From Rhodospirillales bacterium (lineage in GTDB: Bacteria > Pseudomonadota > Alphaproteobacteria > Rhodospirillales > WMHbin7), in the NCBI GenBank assembly GCA_016214125.1, contig JACRPC010000039.1, forward strand, positions 1 through 64,000: a DNA stretch of 64,000 nt, given 5' to 3'. Shown piece by piece: positions 49,418 to 58,485 of this stretch. How positions within the stretch are numbered: position 1 is the first letter of the stretch; each line of letters begins with the position of its first letter. The translations under genes were made by a program, and so were the position numbers. The notes beneath the pieces were generated by a model. That model had not been told where the DNA came from and made no database searches. It saw only the letters and a list, made by a program, of their open reading frames with translations.

Positions 49418-49555
49418 TACAGCCAGAACCCGCTGTAAAGCCCATGATTCGCTTTCTCGATCAGGCGCCAAGCCGGCCGGCGGCCTCGCATTGACGGGGG
49501 CAAGTATGACCGTTATTGAAACATCACCGTTCGGTCAGCCGGCAGGGAAGGGAGC

Positions 49556-50338
49556 ATGGACGAAAGCCGTTTCGTCGCCGTCGATGGCGTTTCCCTGGAA
49601 TATCGCTGGATCGGACCCCAGCCCGGCGAGACGCCGACTCTCGTTTTCCTCCATGAGGGGCTGGGTTCGGTAAGCCTGTGGCGCGATTTTCCCGATCGCT
49701 TGGCGGCGGCCACCGGCCTGGGCGCGCTGGTCTACAGCCGCCAGGGTTATGGGCGCTCGGCCGCCATTCCCCTTCCCCGCCCGCTTAGCTATCACCGCGA
49801 CGAGGGGCAAAGGGTTCTGCCGGCGCTGCTTGACGCGCTTCACATCCGCCGCGCCATTCCGATCGGTCATTCCGACGGCGCGTCGATCGCGCTGGCCTAT
49901 ATGAGCGGGCGCGCTTATCCGCACCTGCTGGGGGGCGCGGTAATGGCGCCGCATGTGACCATGGAGGAGATCAATCTTATTTCGATCCGCGAGGCGGTGA
50001 AGGCCTTCGAGACCGGCGATCTGCGCGAGCGCCTGAAGAAGCATCATGGCGACAATGTCGATGGCGCCTTCCTGGGCTGGAGCCGGGCCTGGCTCGATCC
50101 CAACTTCCTGGTGCCCGATCTTTGCGACCTGCTGCCCGAGATCCGGGTGCCGTTGATGGTGCTGCAGGGTGAAAACGACGAATACGGCACCGCCGAGCAG
50201 TACGAAACCATCCTGGGTAAGGTAAGCGGTTCCTGCGAGGTCGTGGTGCTGCCCGCCTGCCGCCATTCGCCGCACAAGGACCAGCCCGAGATGACCTTGG
50301 CCGCGCTGGTGCGTTTCGTTAAGTCTCTCTTGATTTAA
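49556..50338 (+). CDS. Alpha/beta hydrolase
   Basis: A 260-residue enzyme. Nucleophile elbow GHSDGAS, oxyanion FLHEGLGS, acid in QGENDEYG, catalytic His in CRHSPHKD. Substrate unknown; it may act on an ester or C-C bond, as in aromatic breakdown. The ATG at 49556 follows GGAAGGGAG. Its stop overlaps the end of the convergent CoA ligase by 4 bases. Confidence 0.9.
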   Translation: MDESRFVAVDGVSLEYRWIGPQPGETPTLVFLHEGLGSVSLWRDFPDRLAAATGLGALVYSRQGYGRSAAIPLPRPLSYHRDEGQRVLPALLDALHIRRAIPIGHSDGASIALAYMSGRAYPHLLGGAVMAPHVTMEEINLISIREAVKAFETGDLRERLKKHHGDNVDGAFLGWSRAWLDPNFLVPDLCDLLPEIRVPLMVLQGENDEYGTAEQYETILGKVSGSCEVVVLPACRHSPHKDQPEMTLAALVRFVKSLLI

Positions 50339-51978
50339 TCCTTGCGCAGATCGGCGCGGCGCACTTTGCCGGTCGGCGTCTTGGGCAAAGCGGGCAGGAA
50401 TTCGATGACGCGCGGGTAAAGGTGCGGCGCCGCCCGTGCCTTGAAGTCAGCCTGGATTTGGCGCGCCAGGTCGGGGCTTTCGGCGATGCCGGGGCGCAGC
50501 ACGATGCAGGCCTTGACGATTTGGGTGCGCGCGCCTTCGGGATCGGGGGCGCCGACGCAGGCGCATTCCAGCACCGCCGGATGGGCGGCCAGCACCGATT
50601 CCACCTCGGTGGGGGCAATGTTGTAGCCGGCCGAAACGATCATGTCGTCGGTGCGGCCGATGTAGGAGCCAAAGCCGGCCTCGTCCATGATCATGATGTC
50701 TTGCAAGATGCTCCAGCCCTGGCGCACCGCCTTGGCTTGCACATCGGGCTTGCGCCAGTATTTGGTGCCGGTGGGACCGCGAAAGGTGAGAATGCCCGGT
50801 TCGCCGCGCGGCCTTTCCTCGAAGCTTTCCGGATCGCGGACCTTGATCTCGAAGCCCGGCACGGCGCGGCCAAACGAGTTCGGCCGCACCGGCTCGTCGT
50901 GGTGGTAGCTGGCGATGATGTGCAGGGATTCGGTCGAGCCCATCGCCGGACGGACCGGCTGGCCGAAGCGCGCCCGCACCGCCTCGGCGATCGCCGGGGT
51001 CAGGGCCTCGCCGGCGCTGCGCATCTGGCGAAGGGTGCGAAAATCCCCGGCTTGGCCTTCCGCCGTTTTCGCCATCATGTTGAAGAAAGTGGGAACGGCG
51101 CCGAAGATGGTGACGCCGTAACGCGCGATGGCGTCAAGCATTCGGGCCGGCTGTTTGTCTTCGATCAACACCGCCGGCACGCCGAAACGCAGCGGATAGG
51201 ACAGGAAAAAGCCGACGCCCATCGAAAAGGCGATCGGCGGTTGGCCGGCAATGACGTCGTCCGCGCCAAGCGGCATCAGGTAGGTGCAAAAGCCGTCGGC
51301 GATCGCCAAGAGATCGCTGTGCTGCTCGATGCAGCCTTTGGGCGTCCCGGTCGAACCCGAAGTGTAAAGGATCAGCGCCAGATCGTCGGGCCGGGTGGGG
51401 GCTGCCGCCAGGCTGTCGCGCCCACCCTCCACCAGGCTTTGGTAATCGCGATAGCCGGGCCGGTCGGCTTGGCCCACGGCGATGAAATGGCGGATATGGG
51501 TAAAATTCGGCCGTGCCTCCTCAATGGCGTCGAGGAAGCGGGCGTCGGCAATCACGGCCACCGCCTCGGTGTCGGCGGCGCGATAGACCAGATCGGGAGC
51601 GCGCAGAAGGGTGAAGGTGGGCACGGCCACCGCGCCGATCTTTATCAGGGCCAGGATCGCCACCACCTGCTCGATCCGATCGGGCAGGCGCAACAGCACC
51701 CGATCGCCGGGTCGGATGCCCAGGCCGAGAAGCGCGTTGCCCAGCCGGTTGGCGTCGCCTGCCAGATCGCGATAGGTCCAGCGCCGGCCTTTGTCGATAT
51801 AGACGACACGCTCGCCCCACCCCTGGGCGATCGGCCGGTCGAGAAATTCGAAGGCGGCGTTAAGGCGGGTGGGATAGTTCAGTTCCGGCAGGGCGAAAAC
51901 CACCGTCGGCCGGTGCGCCACGGGCGGCAGGAAGTCGGCGGGAATGGCCTGGATGCTGGGGGTCGGTTCCTTGGACAT
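50335..51978 (-). CDS. Benzoate-CoA ligase-like AMP-forming acyl-CoA ligase
   Basis: 547 residues. Core motif ILYTSGSTGTPKGC, then GSTESLHI and the C-terminal hinge (YIGRTDDMIVSAGYNIAPTEVE) and lysine motif (PKTPTGKVRRADLRKD). The N-terminus (FALPELNYPTRLNAAFEFLD) is of the benzoate/2-aminobenzoate-CoA ligase type. It probably activates an aromatic or similar acid to its CoA ester. Last gene of the minus-strand operon from 58277; the reductive-dehalogenase-like gene ends 16 bases before it. Confidence 0.88.
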   Translation of the reverse strand: MSKEPTPSIQAIPADFLPPVAHRPTVVFALPELNYPTRLNAAFEFLDRPIAQGWGERVVYIDKGRRWTYRDLAGDANRLGNALLGLGIRPGDRVLLRLPDRIEQVVAILALIKIGAVAVPTFTLLRAPDLVYRAADTEAVAVIADARFLDAIEEARPNFTHIRHFIAVGQADRPGYRDYQSLVEGGRDSLAAAPTRPDDLALILYTSGSTGTPKGCIEQHSDLLAIADGFCTYLMPLGADDVIAGQPPIAFSMGVGFFLSYPLRFGVPAVLIEDKQPARMLDAIARYGVTIFGAVPTFFNMMAKTAEGQAGDFRTLRQMRSAGEALTPAIAEAVRARFGQPVRPAMGSTESLHIIASYHHDEPVRPNSFGRAVPGFEIKVRDPESFEERPRGEPGILTFRGPTGTKYWRKPDVQAKAVRQGWSILQDIMIMDEAGFGSYIGRTDDMIVSAGYNIAPTEVESVLAAHPAVLECACVGAPDPEGARTQIVKACIVLRPGIAESPDLARQIQADFKARAAPHLYPRVIEFLPALPKTPTGKVRRADLRKD

Positions 51979-51994
51979 GCAAGGCCTCGCCGCC

Positions 51995-53119
51995 TCAGGC
52001 TCTGGGGTGAATCTGATGGTTCTCGTAATCCTTGGCCGAGGTGCGGCGCTGGTACATCAACCAGCCCTTGCCGGCGCTCAGATGGAATTTCTTGTCGAAG
52101 ATTCGGTTGTCGAGCCACAGCAGAAGGCGGCGCCAAAGATCGCCCTTGGCGGCCAGGCGCACGGCCAGACGGAACCACCAGCGGTCCGGCTTGTTCCAGG
52201 GGCAGACGGTGATGCAGCGCGCGCAATCGTTCCACTTGTCGGGATTGGCGTTCCAGTAGGTGATGCAGGAATCGTTGTCGGCCAGCCAGTGGCTGTAGCC
52301 GCGTTCGGTCACCTTGTCGCCCTTGGCGATGCTTTGCGAGGGGCAAAGCTTGGCGCATTTGTCGCAGAGCGTGCAGAAATCCTGCACGCCGAAGGCGATG
52401 GGCGCATCGACCATCAGGGGCAGATCGGTGGTGACGGTGGCCAGCCGAAGCCTTGGCCCGAATTCCCGCGTGATCAGGCAGTTGTTGCGCGCCAGCTCGC
52501 CTAGGCCCGCCTTGATGGCGATCGGCACATGCAGGACGCGCTCGGCGACATGGAAATGGGCGGTTGCCGGATAGCCGAGTTCGCGGATGTAGCAGGCCAG
52601 CGCGGTGGCGATCTTGGCCGATTCCAGATAGCCGGCCCCCACCTCGGCGCCGTCGATGAAGGAGGGCGAATAGCGCAGCCTTTCGTAATCCATTTCGTGG
52701 CCGAGCGAAATAGCGAAGCGGTGATGGAGCTCGATCGGCTCGCCGAAGCGGTTCTTGCGCGCGTCGATGCGCAGGCCCTTGTGCGAATAGACCATCCAGG
52801 GTTCGAGCGCGCAGATGCCCACCAGATGCGCGCCAAAGAATTTCGCCACTTCCTTGATGTGGGCGACCATGTTGGCCGGTTCCTTAACCGGCGCCGCCGC
52901 CGGATTGACCGGCCCCTCGGCCACCGACAGGAGCGAGCGCAACGGCGAATTGTAGGGCCGGTTCTCGGGGTAGAAGACGCGGCGGAAGGGATCGACCGAT
53001 TCGGTGGTCCAGCGCTTTTGCACCACCTCGCCCAGCTTACCGATCGCCGCCCGCGTGTGGGCCTGTTCGCGCTGATCGAAGGGCGGGATCGGACCGGAAT
53101 TCGAGGGCCAGGTCGACAC
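51995..53119 (-). CDS. Cytosolic reductive-dehalogenase-like corrinoid/iron-sulphur protein
   Basis: 374 residues. The stretch AIKAGLGELARNNCLITREFGPRLR, then TDLPL and IAFGVQDFC, is like RdhA-type reductive dehalogenases. Two FeS motifs: Cys249, 252, 255, 259 (CTLCDKCAKLCP) and Cys285, 299, 302, 306 (CARCITVCPW). Tyr164 (GAGYLES) is a candidate catalytic Tyr by comparison, which is inferred. There is no Tat signal and no RdhB anchor, so it should work in the cytosol; the GTG start at 53119 is assumed. QueG (epoxyqueuosine reductase) is a relative with the same fold, but the RdhA-like core fits better. It sits between a DUF2848 gene and a CoA ligase gene. Confidence 0.78.
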   Translation of the reverse strand: MSTWPSNSGPIPPFDQREQAHTRAAIGKLGEVVQKRWTTESVDPFRRVFYPENRPYNSPLRSLLSVAEGPVNPAAAPVKEPANMVAHIKEVAKFFGAHLVGICALEPWMVYSHKGLRIDARKNRFGEPIELHHRFAISLGHEMDYERLRYSPSFIDGAEVGAGYLESAKIATALACYIRELGYPATAHFHVAERVLHVPIAIKAGLGELARNNCLITREFGPRLRLATVTTDLPLMVDAPIAFGVQDFCTLCDKCAKLCPSQSIAKGDKVTERGYSHWLADNDSCITYWNANPDKWNDCARCITVCPWNKPDRWWFRLAVRLAAKGDLWRRLLLWLDNRIFDKKFHLSAGKGWLMYQRRTSAKDYENHQIHPRA

Positions 53120-53124
53120 GGTCG

Positions 53125-53832
53125 TCAGGCCGCTGGATTCTCGGCGATCGGCAACGACACGATGTCATACCCATGGCTGATGGTGCGCCCGCGCACCGGA
53201 TCTTCCAGCGCGAATTCGAAGCGCGGCGCCGGACGGATGCCGCCCTTGGCGGCCAAGGTGCCGCAGAACATCAGCCAGCCGTCGGGCAACGTCTTGGGCG
53301 ATTCGGGCAGGCCGGCGATCAGCGCCAGGGGATCTTGCATGGTCGTCACCGGCCCCTCCTGGTAAAGGGTGCGGGCGCCGTTTTCGACCCGCCAGGAGCG
53401 CAGCACCAGCTTGCCCCAGTGCCCAGCGACCTCGTCCATCGGCCAAAGCGTGGCGGCCACCGGCTTTTCGCACATCTGTTTCGACATCGTGATGCCGATG
53501 GTTTCCGCCTTGCGGTCGGTGTGGTCCGAGCCGGTGCCGACCCAGAGCTTGCCGTCGAGTCCCACCAGGATGAATTCGACCTCGCCGCTCGATTCGCCAC
53601 CCATCGCCTCGATGGCGTCGTCGGTGGAAAGCCGGCTGGCGGCGATGCGGTAATAAAGGGGTGTGGAGGCCGGGCGCGGCACGCCCAAGGCCTCCAGTTC
53701 GACGATGTGTTTTTCCATCGCCGCCTTGTCGCGCCCGGTCCACCCGGCCACGACCAGCGTGCTGATCGCAACCGGGCGGCGGGTGCGGCCCGTCGCGGTG
53801 TCGAGTGTGAAGGTGAGGTTCGCACCGCTCAT
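53125..53832 (-). CDS. DUF2848 family protein
   Basis: 235 residues. Family phrases are VAGWTGRDKAAMEKHIVELEALGVPRP, LYYRIAASRL and VGTGSDHTDRKAET (split for length). DUF2848 resembles the fumarylacetoacetate hydrolase fold, and its members sit with Liv-type transporters; the reaction is not known. Located 38 bases after the binding protein gene and 5 bases before the dehalogenase-like gene. Confidence 0.85.
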   Translation of the reverse strand: MSGANLTFTLDTATGRTRRPVAISTLVVAGWTGRDKAAMEKHIVELEALGVPRPASTPLYYRIAASRLSTDDAIEAMGGESSGEVEFILVGLDGKLWVGTGSDHTDRKAETIGITMSKQMCEKPVAATLWPMDEVAGHWGKLVLRSWRVENGARTLYQEGPVTTMQDPLALIAGLPESPKTLPDGWLMFCGTLAAKGGIRPAPRFEFALEDPVRGRTISHGYDIVSLPIAENPAA

Positions 53833-53870
53833 GGCTGACGGTCCTTTTTCTTGCGGTTTTCCGGTTTGGC

Positions 53871-55049
53871 TTACTTCGGCTCGTGGGTGTCGATCAGCGT
53901 CCAGGCGGCCTGCTTGGCCTCAAGAATGTAGATCGGCTTGATCGAATCCCGGTTGGCGCCAAACGAAATCGGCCCTTCAAGCATCGGATGGTTCTTGAGC
54001 TTGGCCAGATGGTCGCGGATCGCCGTGCGCTCCTTGGCCAGGTTGGCGTCGTCGCCGGTGGCCTTGGTCTTTGCCAGCGCGTCGGCATACATGAGGACGA
54101 TGTCGTAGGTGGCGGCATCCATCTGGCTGGGCTCGGTGCGCGGCAGGCCGGCGGCCTTGGCCCGCTTCTCGAACTCGGCCGAGAAGGCCTTGGTGGCGGG
54201 ATTCAAATCACGGAAGAAGGTGGTGCCGATGGTGAAACCCTCGCCGGCCGGCGCCATGCGCTTGGGCAGGTCGGGATCGGCCACCGTGGTGCCGGCGATC
54301 ATGCGCGCCTTCAGGCCTTGGCGTTGCAACTCGGTCGCCAGCTTGATCGCCATTTCCGGGGGCGCGCCGAAACCGATCACCTCGGGCTTAGCCTGCACGA
54401 GCTGCGAGGCCTGCGGCGACAGGTCGAAGGCCTTAACCGAGAAGTCGACGGTGCTGACGACCTGGGATTTGTACTGCTCGAACACCTTGGGCAACACGCC
54501 GGTGCCGATCGCCTTGGAGACGGCGTCGTCGGTGCCGTAGGCAATGGCGGCCCGGGCGCTGGGAATCTTCTTGCGGGCGAAAGTCTCCATGACGTCGGAG
54601 ATCACCTTGCCCTCGTCGACCGTGTTGCGGAAGGCGTAGCTCATGTCGGCGGTGAGGCCCGGCGCCGACGAGGCCATGCTCATCTGCACGATGCCCATGC
54701 GCTCGCCATCGGGGAAGGCCACCCGGCATTCCGACGAGCTGAAGGGGCCGACGATCGCCAACGCCTTGTCGTCGACGGCGAAGCGGCGCACGGCGGCGCT
54801 GGCGTCCTTGGGATTGCCGCCGGTGTCGAACTTCGTCAATTTGATCTTGCGGCCGTTGACGCCGCCCTTGGCATTGATCTCGTCGACCGCCATATCGGCG
54901 GCGATCTCGTTCGAGTTGGCGAGGCTGACATAGGGGCCGGTCTTCGCCATCGAATAACCGATGACCAGTTCGCTGGCGGCCTGGACGGCCGGGGCAAAAG
55001 CGAGCGCGCCCAAAAGCGCGATCGCACTCACGGTACCAAGTCTCTTCAT
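53871..55049 (-). CDS. Liv-type ABC transporter substrate-binding protein
   Basis: A 392-residue periplasmic protein. Signal peptide ending APAVQA; the domain opens LVIGYSMAKTGPYVSLANSNE and has the LivJ/AmiC-like pattern (DMAVDEINAKGGVNGRKIKL, PFSSSECRVAFPDGE). It could bind branched-chain amino acids, aromatic acids or other acids; the gene context favours an organic acid. ATG at 55049 with a GGAGGAACGC ribosome site. Confidence 0.93.
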   Translation of the reverse strand: MKRLGTVSAIALLGALAFAPAVQAASELVIGYSMAKTGPYVSLANSNEIAADMAVDEINAKGGVNGRKIKLTKFDTGGNPKDASAAVRRFAVDDKALAIVGPFSSSECRVAFPDGERMGIVQMSMASSAPGLTADMSYAFRNTVDEGKVISDVMETFARKKIPSARAAIAYGTDDAVSKAIGTGVLPKVFEQYKSQVVSTVDFSVKAFDLSPQASQLVQAKPEVIGFGAPPEMAIKLATELQRQGLKARMIAGTTVADPDLPKRMAPAGEGFTIGTTFFRDLNPATKAFSAEFEKRAKAAGLPRTEPSQMDAATYDIVLMYADALAKTKATGDDANLAKERTAIRDHLAKLKNHPMLEGPISFGANRDSIKPIYILEAKQAAWTLIDTHEPK

Positions 55050-55075
55050 GCGTTCCTCCTGTGGTTGGGCATGGG

Positions 55076-55780
55076 TTATCCGCCGAGATAGGCTTCCTGA
55101 AGACGCGCGTCCGCCAGCAATTGCTGGGGCGTTCCATGGGCGATCTTGCGCCCAAGCTTGAGCACATGGCCTTCGTGCGCCACCGAAAGGGCCATGTTGG
55201 TGTTCTGCTCGACCAGAAGCAACGCCAGACCGCCTTTGTTCAGTTCGACCAAGAGCTCGAACAGGCGGGCGATGATGATGGGGCTTAGGCCCAGCGAGGG
55301 CTCGTCAAGCATCATGAGCGACGAACCGCTCACCAGGGCGCGGCCGACCGCCAGCATCTGCTGCTCGCCGCCCGACAGGCAGGAAGCCTTCTGGAAACGG
55401 CGCTCGGCCAGATTGGGAAAGCGCTGGTAGATGGCGTCGATCTCGCGCGCCACCTGGGCCGGATCGTCGCGGTGATAGGCGCCGACCTTCAGATTGTCCT
55501 CGACCGTCATCGAGACCAGGATGCGCCGCCCCTCGGGCACCAAGGCCAGCCCGGCCTTGACGCGCTCGCTGGCCGGCCGGCGGTGGATCGCCTCGCCTTT
55601 CCAGCGAATGGCGCCGCCGGCGATCGGGGTAAGCCCGATCAGCGCCTTGAGCAAGCTCGACTTGCCGGCGCCGTTGGCGCCCAGAACGGTGACGATGCGC
55701 CCCTCGGGCACCGCGAGATCAAGCTCGGCCAGGGCGGTGATGCGCCCGTAGCGCACGGTGAGATTCTCGACCTCAAGCAT
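55076..55780 (-). CDS. livF: Liv-type ABC transporter ATP-binding protein LivF
   Basis: 234 residues. Walker A GANGAGKSSL, signature LSGGEQQML, Walker B LMMLDEPSLGLSP. Begins [17 protein letters not shown]. It overlaps the livG stop by 8 bases and is 26 bases before the binding-protein gene. Confidence 0.95.
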   Translation of the reverse strand: MLEVENLTVRYGRITALAELDLAVPEGRIVTVLGANGAGKSSLLKALIGLTPIAGGAIRWKGEAIHRRPASERVKAGLALVPEGRRILVSMTVEDNLKVGAYHRDDPAQVAREIDAIYQRFPNLAERRFQKASCLSGGEQQMLAVGRALVSGSSLMMLDEPSLGLSPIIIARLFELLVELNKGGLALLLVEQNTNMALSVAHEGHVLKLGRKIAHGTPQQLLADARLQEAYLGG

Positions 55781-56546
55781 GGCCGGCCCCCACGGTCGCG
55801 TCGCCGCCCAGATAGGCCTCGCGCACCAGGGGCGAGGCCCGCACCTCGGCCATCGTTCCTTCGGCGATCTTCTCGCCGAAATTGATGACGACGACACGCT
55901 CGCACAGCCGGTCGACGAAATGCATGTCGTGTTCGACCACCACCAGCGTCACCCCCTTGGCGGCGATCGCCATCAGGGCATCGTGCAAATCTTCGGTCTC
56001 GCGCTCGTTCAAGCCGGCCGCCGGCTCGTCCAGAAGCAGCATCTTGGGATTGGCCACCACGGCCCGCAACAGATCGACCCGCTTGCGCACGCCATAGGGC
56101 AGCGAATCGACCGACAGGTCGGCGTAGGCGCCAAGGCCGGCCTCGTCCAAGGCGGCACGCGCCTCCTCGATCCAGCGATGGCGCGGCATCAGCCGATAGG
56201 GGGTGAGCAACGCCGCCAGCCCGCCCGCCTTCGGCTGCTGGCCCAGCATGATGTTCTCGACCACCGACAGATGGCCCATCAGCCGGATGTTCTGGAAGCT
56301 GCGCGCCACCCCAAGCCCGATGCGTCGACGCATCGGCAGATGCGTGATGTCGACGCCATCGAACAATACGCGGCCGCTGGTGAGCGGATAGACGCCGGTG
56401 ATCAGGTTGAAGACCGTGCTCTTGCCGGCGCCGTTGGGGCCGATCAGCGCCACCCGCTGGCCGGCCTCGACGGTAAAGGATAGGTTCTTCACCACCACCA
56501 GGCCGCCGAAATTCTTGCCGACATCGTCCAGCGCCAAGAGGCTCAT
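55773..56546 (-). CDS. livG: Liv-type ABC transporter ATP-binding protein LivG
   Basis: 257 residues. Walker [17 protein letters not shown], a LivG-typical long insert ([11 protein letters not shown]) and Walker [17 protein letters not shown]-loop VVEHDMHFV. The LSGGQ-type signature is weak (SLPYGVRKR), as is usual in LivG. The ATG at 56546 overlaps the livM stop by 4 bases. Confidence 0.95.
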   Translation of the reverse strand: MSLLALDDVGKNFGGLVVVKNLSFTVEAGQRVALIGPNGAGKSTVFNLITGVYPLTSGRVLFDGVDITHLPMRRRIGLGVARSFQNIRLMGHLSVVENIMLGQQPKAGGLAALLTPYRLMPRHRWIEEARAALDEAGLGAYADLSVDSLPYGVRKRVDLLRAVVANPKMLLLDEPAAGLNERETEDLHDALMAIAAKGVTLVVVEHDMHFVDRLCERVVVINFGEKIAEGTMAEVRASPLVREAYLGGDATVGAGHA

Positions 56547-57388
56547 GACGCCGCCTCGCGCCTCTTGCCGAACCGCAGCCGGCGGGCAAGCGCGCCGGTG
56601 ATCAGGCCTTCGGGCCGCACCGCCATCACCAGAATGATCAGCACCGCGAAGATCACAAACCGCCAATGCGATCCGGCGCGCAACAGTTCGGGCAACAGGG
56701 TGAAAAAGGCGGCGCCGACGATCGGCCCGGCCACCGTTTGAGTGCCGCCCAACAGCACATAAAGAGCGATGTAGACCGAGAGCATGATGTTGAAATTCTG
56801 CGGCTCGAGATAGCTGTAGTGGTGGGCGTAAAGTGCCCCGCCGATCCCGGCGATCAGGGCGCCCAGCGAAAAGGCGGCCACCCGAATGGCGCGCACATCG
56901 ACGCCGAACAGTTCGGTCACCAGGGGATCGTTCTTGGTGGCGGTGAGCAGCAGCGCGAAGCGGGTGCGCGACAGCAGCAGCACCGCCACCAGAACCCCGA
57001 AGGCGACGCTGAGCACGACCGTGAACCCGGCATAGGGCTTGACCGGATAGCCGGCGGCGGCGCCCACCGCCTCGATGTTGAGAAAGGCGGCCTGGATCAC
57101 CTGGCCCAAGGCGAAGGTGGCGAGCGCCAGATAGATGCCGCTGGTGCGCAGCACCGGCACCGCCACCAAAAGCCCCAGGAGCCCGGCCGCCGCGGCGCCT
57201 GCCGCCATGCCGACGCCCATCGGCAGATGGTAGGCACTGGTGAGATAGGCCGAAGTGTAGCCGCCCACCGCCATGAAGCCGGCAATGCCCAGATTGAGCT
57301 GGCCGGCGGCCAAGGGCAGATAGCCGGCCAGGGCGACGACGATGTTGATCGCCAGCATGACCAGGATGGCTTCGCCGTAGCCGCTCAT
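56543..57388 (-). CDS. livM: Liv-type ABC transporter permease LivM
   Basis: 281 residues with about eight helices. Opens [22 protein letters not shown] and has the LivM family phrase [20 protein letters not shown]. It pairs with livH. ATG at 57388, one base after the livH stop. Confidence 0.93.
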   Translation of the reverse strand: MSGYGEAILVMLAINIVVALAGYLPLAAGQLNLGIAGFMAVGGYTSAYLTSAYHLPMGVGMAAGAAAAGLLGLLVAVPVLRTSGIYLALATFALGQVIQAAFLNIEAVGAAAGYPVKPYAGFTVVLSVAFGVLVAVLLLSRTRFALLLTATKNDPLVTELFGVDVRAIRVAAFSLGALIAGIGGALYAHHYSYLEPQNFNIMLSVYIALYVLLGGTQTVAGPIVGAAFFTLLPELLRAGSHWRFVIFAVLIILVMAVRPEGLITGALARRLRFGKRREAAS

Positions 57389-57389
57389 C

Positions 57390-58277
57390 TTAGAGCTTCT
57401 CCCGCACGATCGCCGAACCGCCCAGCAAGCCTTCAGGGCGGACCACCAGCAGAAGGAGCAGCGCGCCATAGACGCAGATGTCGGCGCGGTTGGCGCCGAA
57501 GAAGGCGATCGACAAGACCTCGATCAGCCCGATCAACAGGCCGCCCAGAATGGCGCCCCAGATGTTGCCCATGCCGCCGATGACCATGGCGGCGATGCCC
57601 TTAAGCCCGATCTCGTGGCCCATGAAGGCCGAGACCTGCAGATAATTCATGGCGAACAGGATGCCGCTTACCCCGGAAAGCAGGCCGATGAGGATGAACA
57701 GCGCCGGCACGACGCGGTGAATCTCGACGCCCAGGATGGTGGCGGTGTCGGCGTTCTCGGCCACGGCGCGGATGCCGCGTCCGATTCGGGTGCGCTCGAG
57801 AAGACCCGAGGCAGCTATCACCAGCACCAGGGCCAGAACCAGACTGATCAACTGGCCGGTGCCGATTACCAGCCCGGCAACGCGGATGTTGAAGTCGGGC
57901 ATCAGGGCCGGAAAGGTCTGCTGGTCCGAGCCGTAGCCGATCAGCACCAGATTCTCGAACAGAATGAGGAATCCCAGCGAGCTGACCAAGGGGATCTCGT
58001 GGTCGAGTCCCCTCATCCAGCGATAGGTGAAGCGCTCGACCAGATAGGAGGCGACGCCGGCGGCCAGCAGACCGGCGGCGATGGCGCCCACCCAGGGCCA
58101 GCCATTCTCCAGGGCCCGCCAGGTGGCGATGGCGCCCACCATGAAGATGCCGGGGATGCTGAAATTGAGGAAATTGAGAACGCCGATCGCCAAGGTGAAG
58201 GCGACCGCGATCAGCATGTAGATGCCGCCCAGCATGATGCCGTTGACCAATTGTTGGGCGAAGACGGCGCCGCTCAA
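57390..58277 (-). CDS. livH: Liv-type ABC transporter permease LivH
   Basis: 295 residues, about eight helices. Opens MSGAVFAQQLVNGIMLGGIYMLIAVAFTLAIGVLNFLNFSIPG, split here for length, which is typical LivH. The start is a TTG at 58277, with a GGGGGAT site just upstream; no in-frame ATG lies closer. First gene of the long operon 58277 to 50335. Confidence 0.93.
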   Translation of the reverse strand: MSGAVFAQQLVNGIMLGGIYMLIAVAFTLAIGVLNFLNFSIPGIFMVGAIATWRALENGWPWVGAIAAGLLAAGVASYLVERFTYRWMRGLDHEIPLVSSLGFLILFENLVLIGYGSDQQTFPALMPDFNIRVAGLVIGTGQLISLVLALVLVIAASGLLERTRIGRGIRAVAENADTATILGVEIHRVVPALFILIGLLSGVSGILFAMNYLQVSAFMGHEIGLKGIAAMVIGGMGNIWGAILGGLLIGLIEVLSIAFFGANRADICVYGALLLLLVVRPEGLLGGSAIVREKL

Positions 58278-58300
58278 CCCATCCCCCTGTGATCGGATTG

Positions 58301-58310
58301 TGATATTTCA
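58301..58310. promoter_or_regulatory. TGAAATATCA box at the liv operon promoter
   Basis: On the minus strand TGAAATATCA lies just downstream of the -10 box of livH. It differs by one base from TGAAATTTCA at the thioesterase promoter (58451-58460). A shared operator is suggested. Confidence 0.5.
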
Positions 58311-58311
58311 G

Positions 58312-58339
58312 ATGCTACAGGATCGGCAGCGCATGTCAA
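58312..58339 (-). promoter_or_regulatory. Probable promoter of the liv/dehalogenase-like operon
   Basis: On the minus strand TTGACA (58339-58334), 16-base spacer, TAGCAT (58317-58312). About 35 bases before the TTG start of livH. Confidence 0.6.
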
Positions 58340-58424
58340 CAAAACCTGGGGCGCCGCGGATGGTCTTTCCAATTCGGGCAAATTGTTGGTCGGGCGTCCG
58401 GTCTTGGGTCGGGCGCAAATCGCC

Positions 58425-58460
58425 TTGACAGGGCGGGAGCGGACCGATAGTGAAATTTCA
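58425..58460 (+). promoter_or_regulatory. Promoter and palindrome upstream of the thioesterase gene
   Basis: TTGACA at 58425-58430, 17-base spacer and a weak TAGTGA at 58448-58453. A perfect palindrome TGAAATTTCA at 58451-58460 overlaps the -10 region. It lies 25 bases before the ATG at 58486. Confidence 0.5.
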
Positions 58461-58485
58461 CAAAATCTTTACGATGGAGATCGCG

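Noticed and set aside
49340-49471. N-terminal extension of IcmF from a TTG at 49471
   Set aside because: It would run through the 20-bp palindrome, and the extra residues ([10 protein letters not shown]) are unlike the family.
51995-53119. Epoxyqueuosine reductase (QueG)
   Set aside because: The AGLGELARN, TDLPL and FGVQDFC stretches and the spacing of both FeS motifs fit RdhA-like proteins better; kept as an alternative only.
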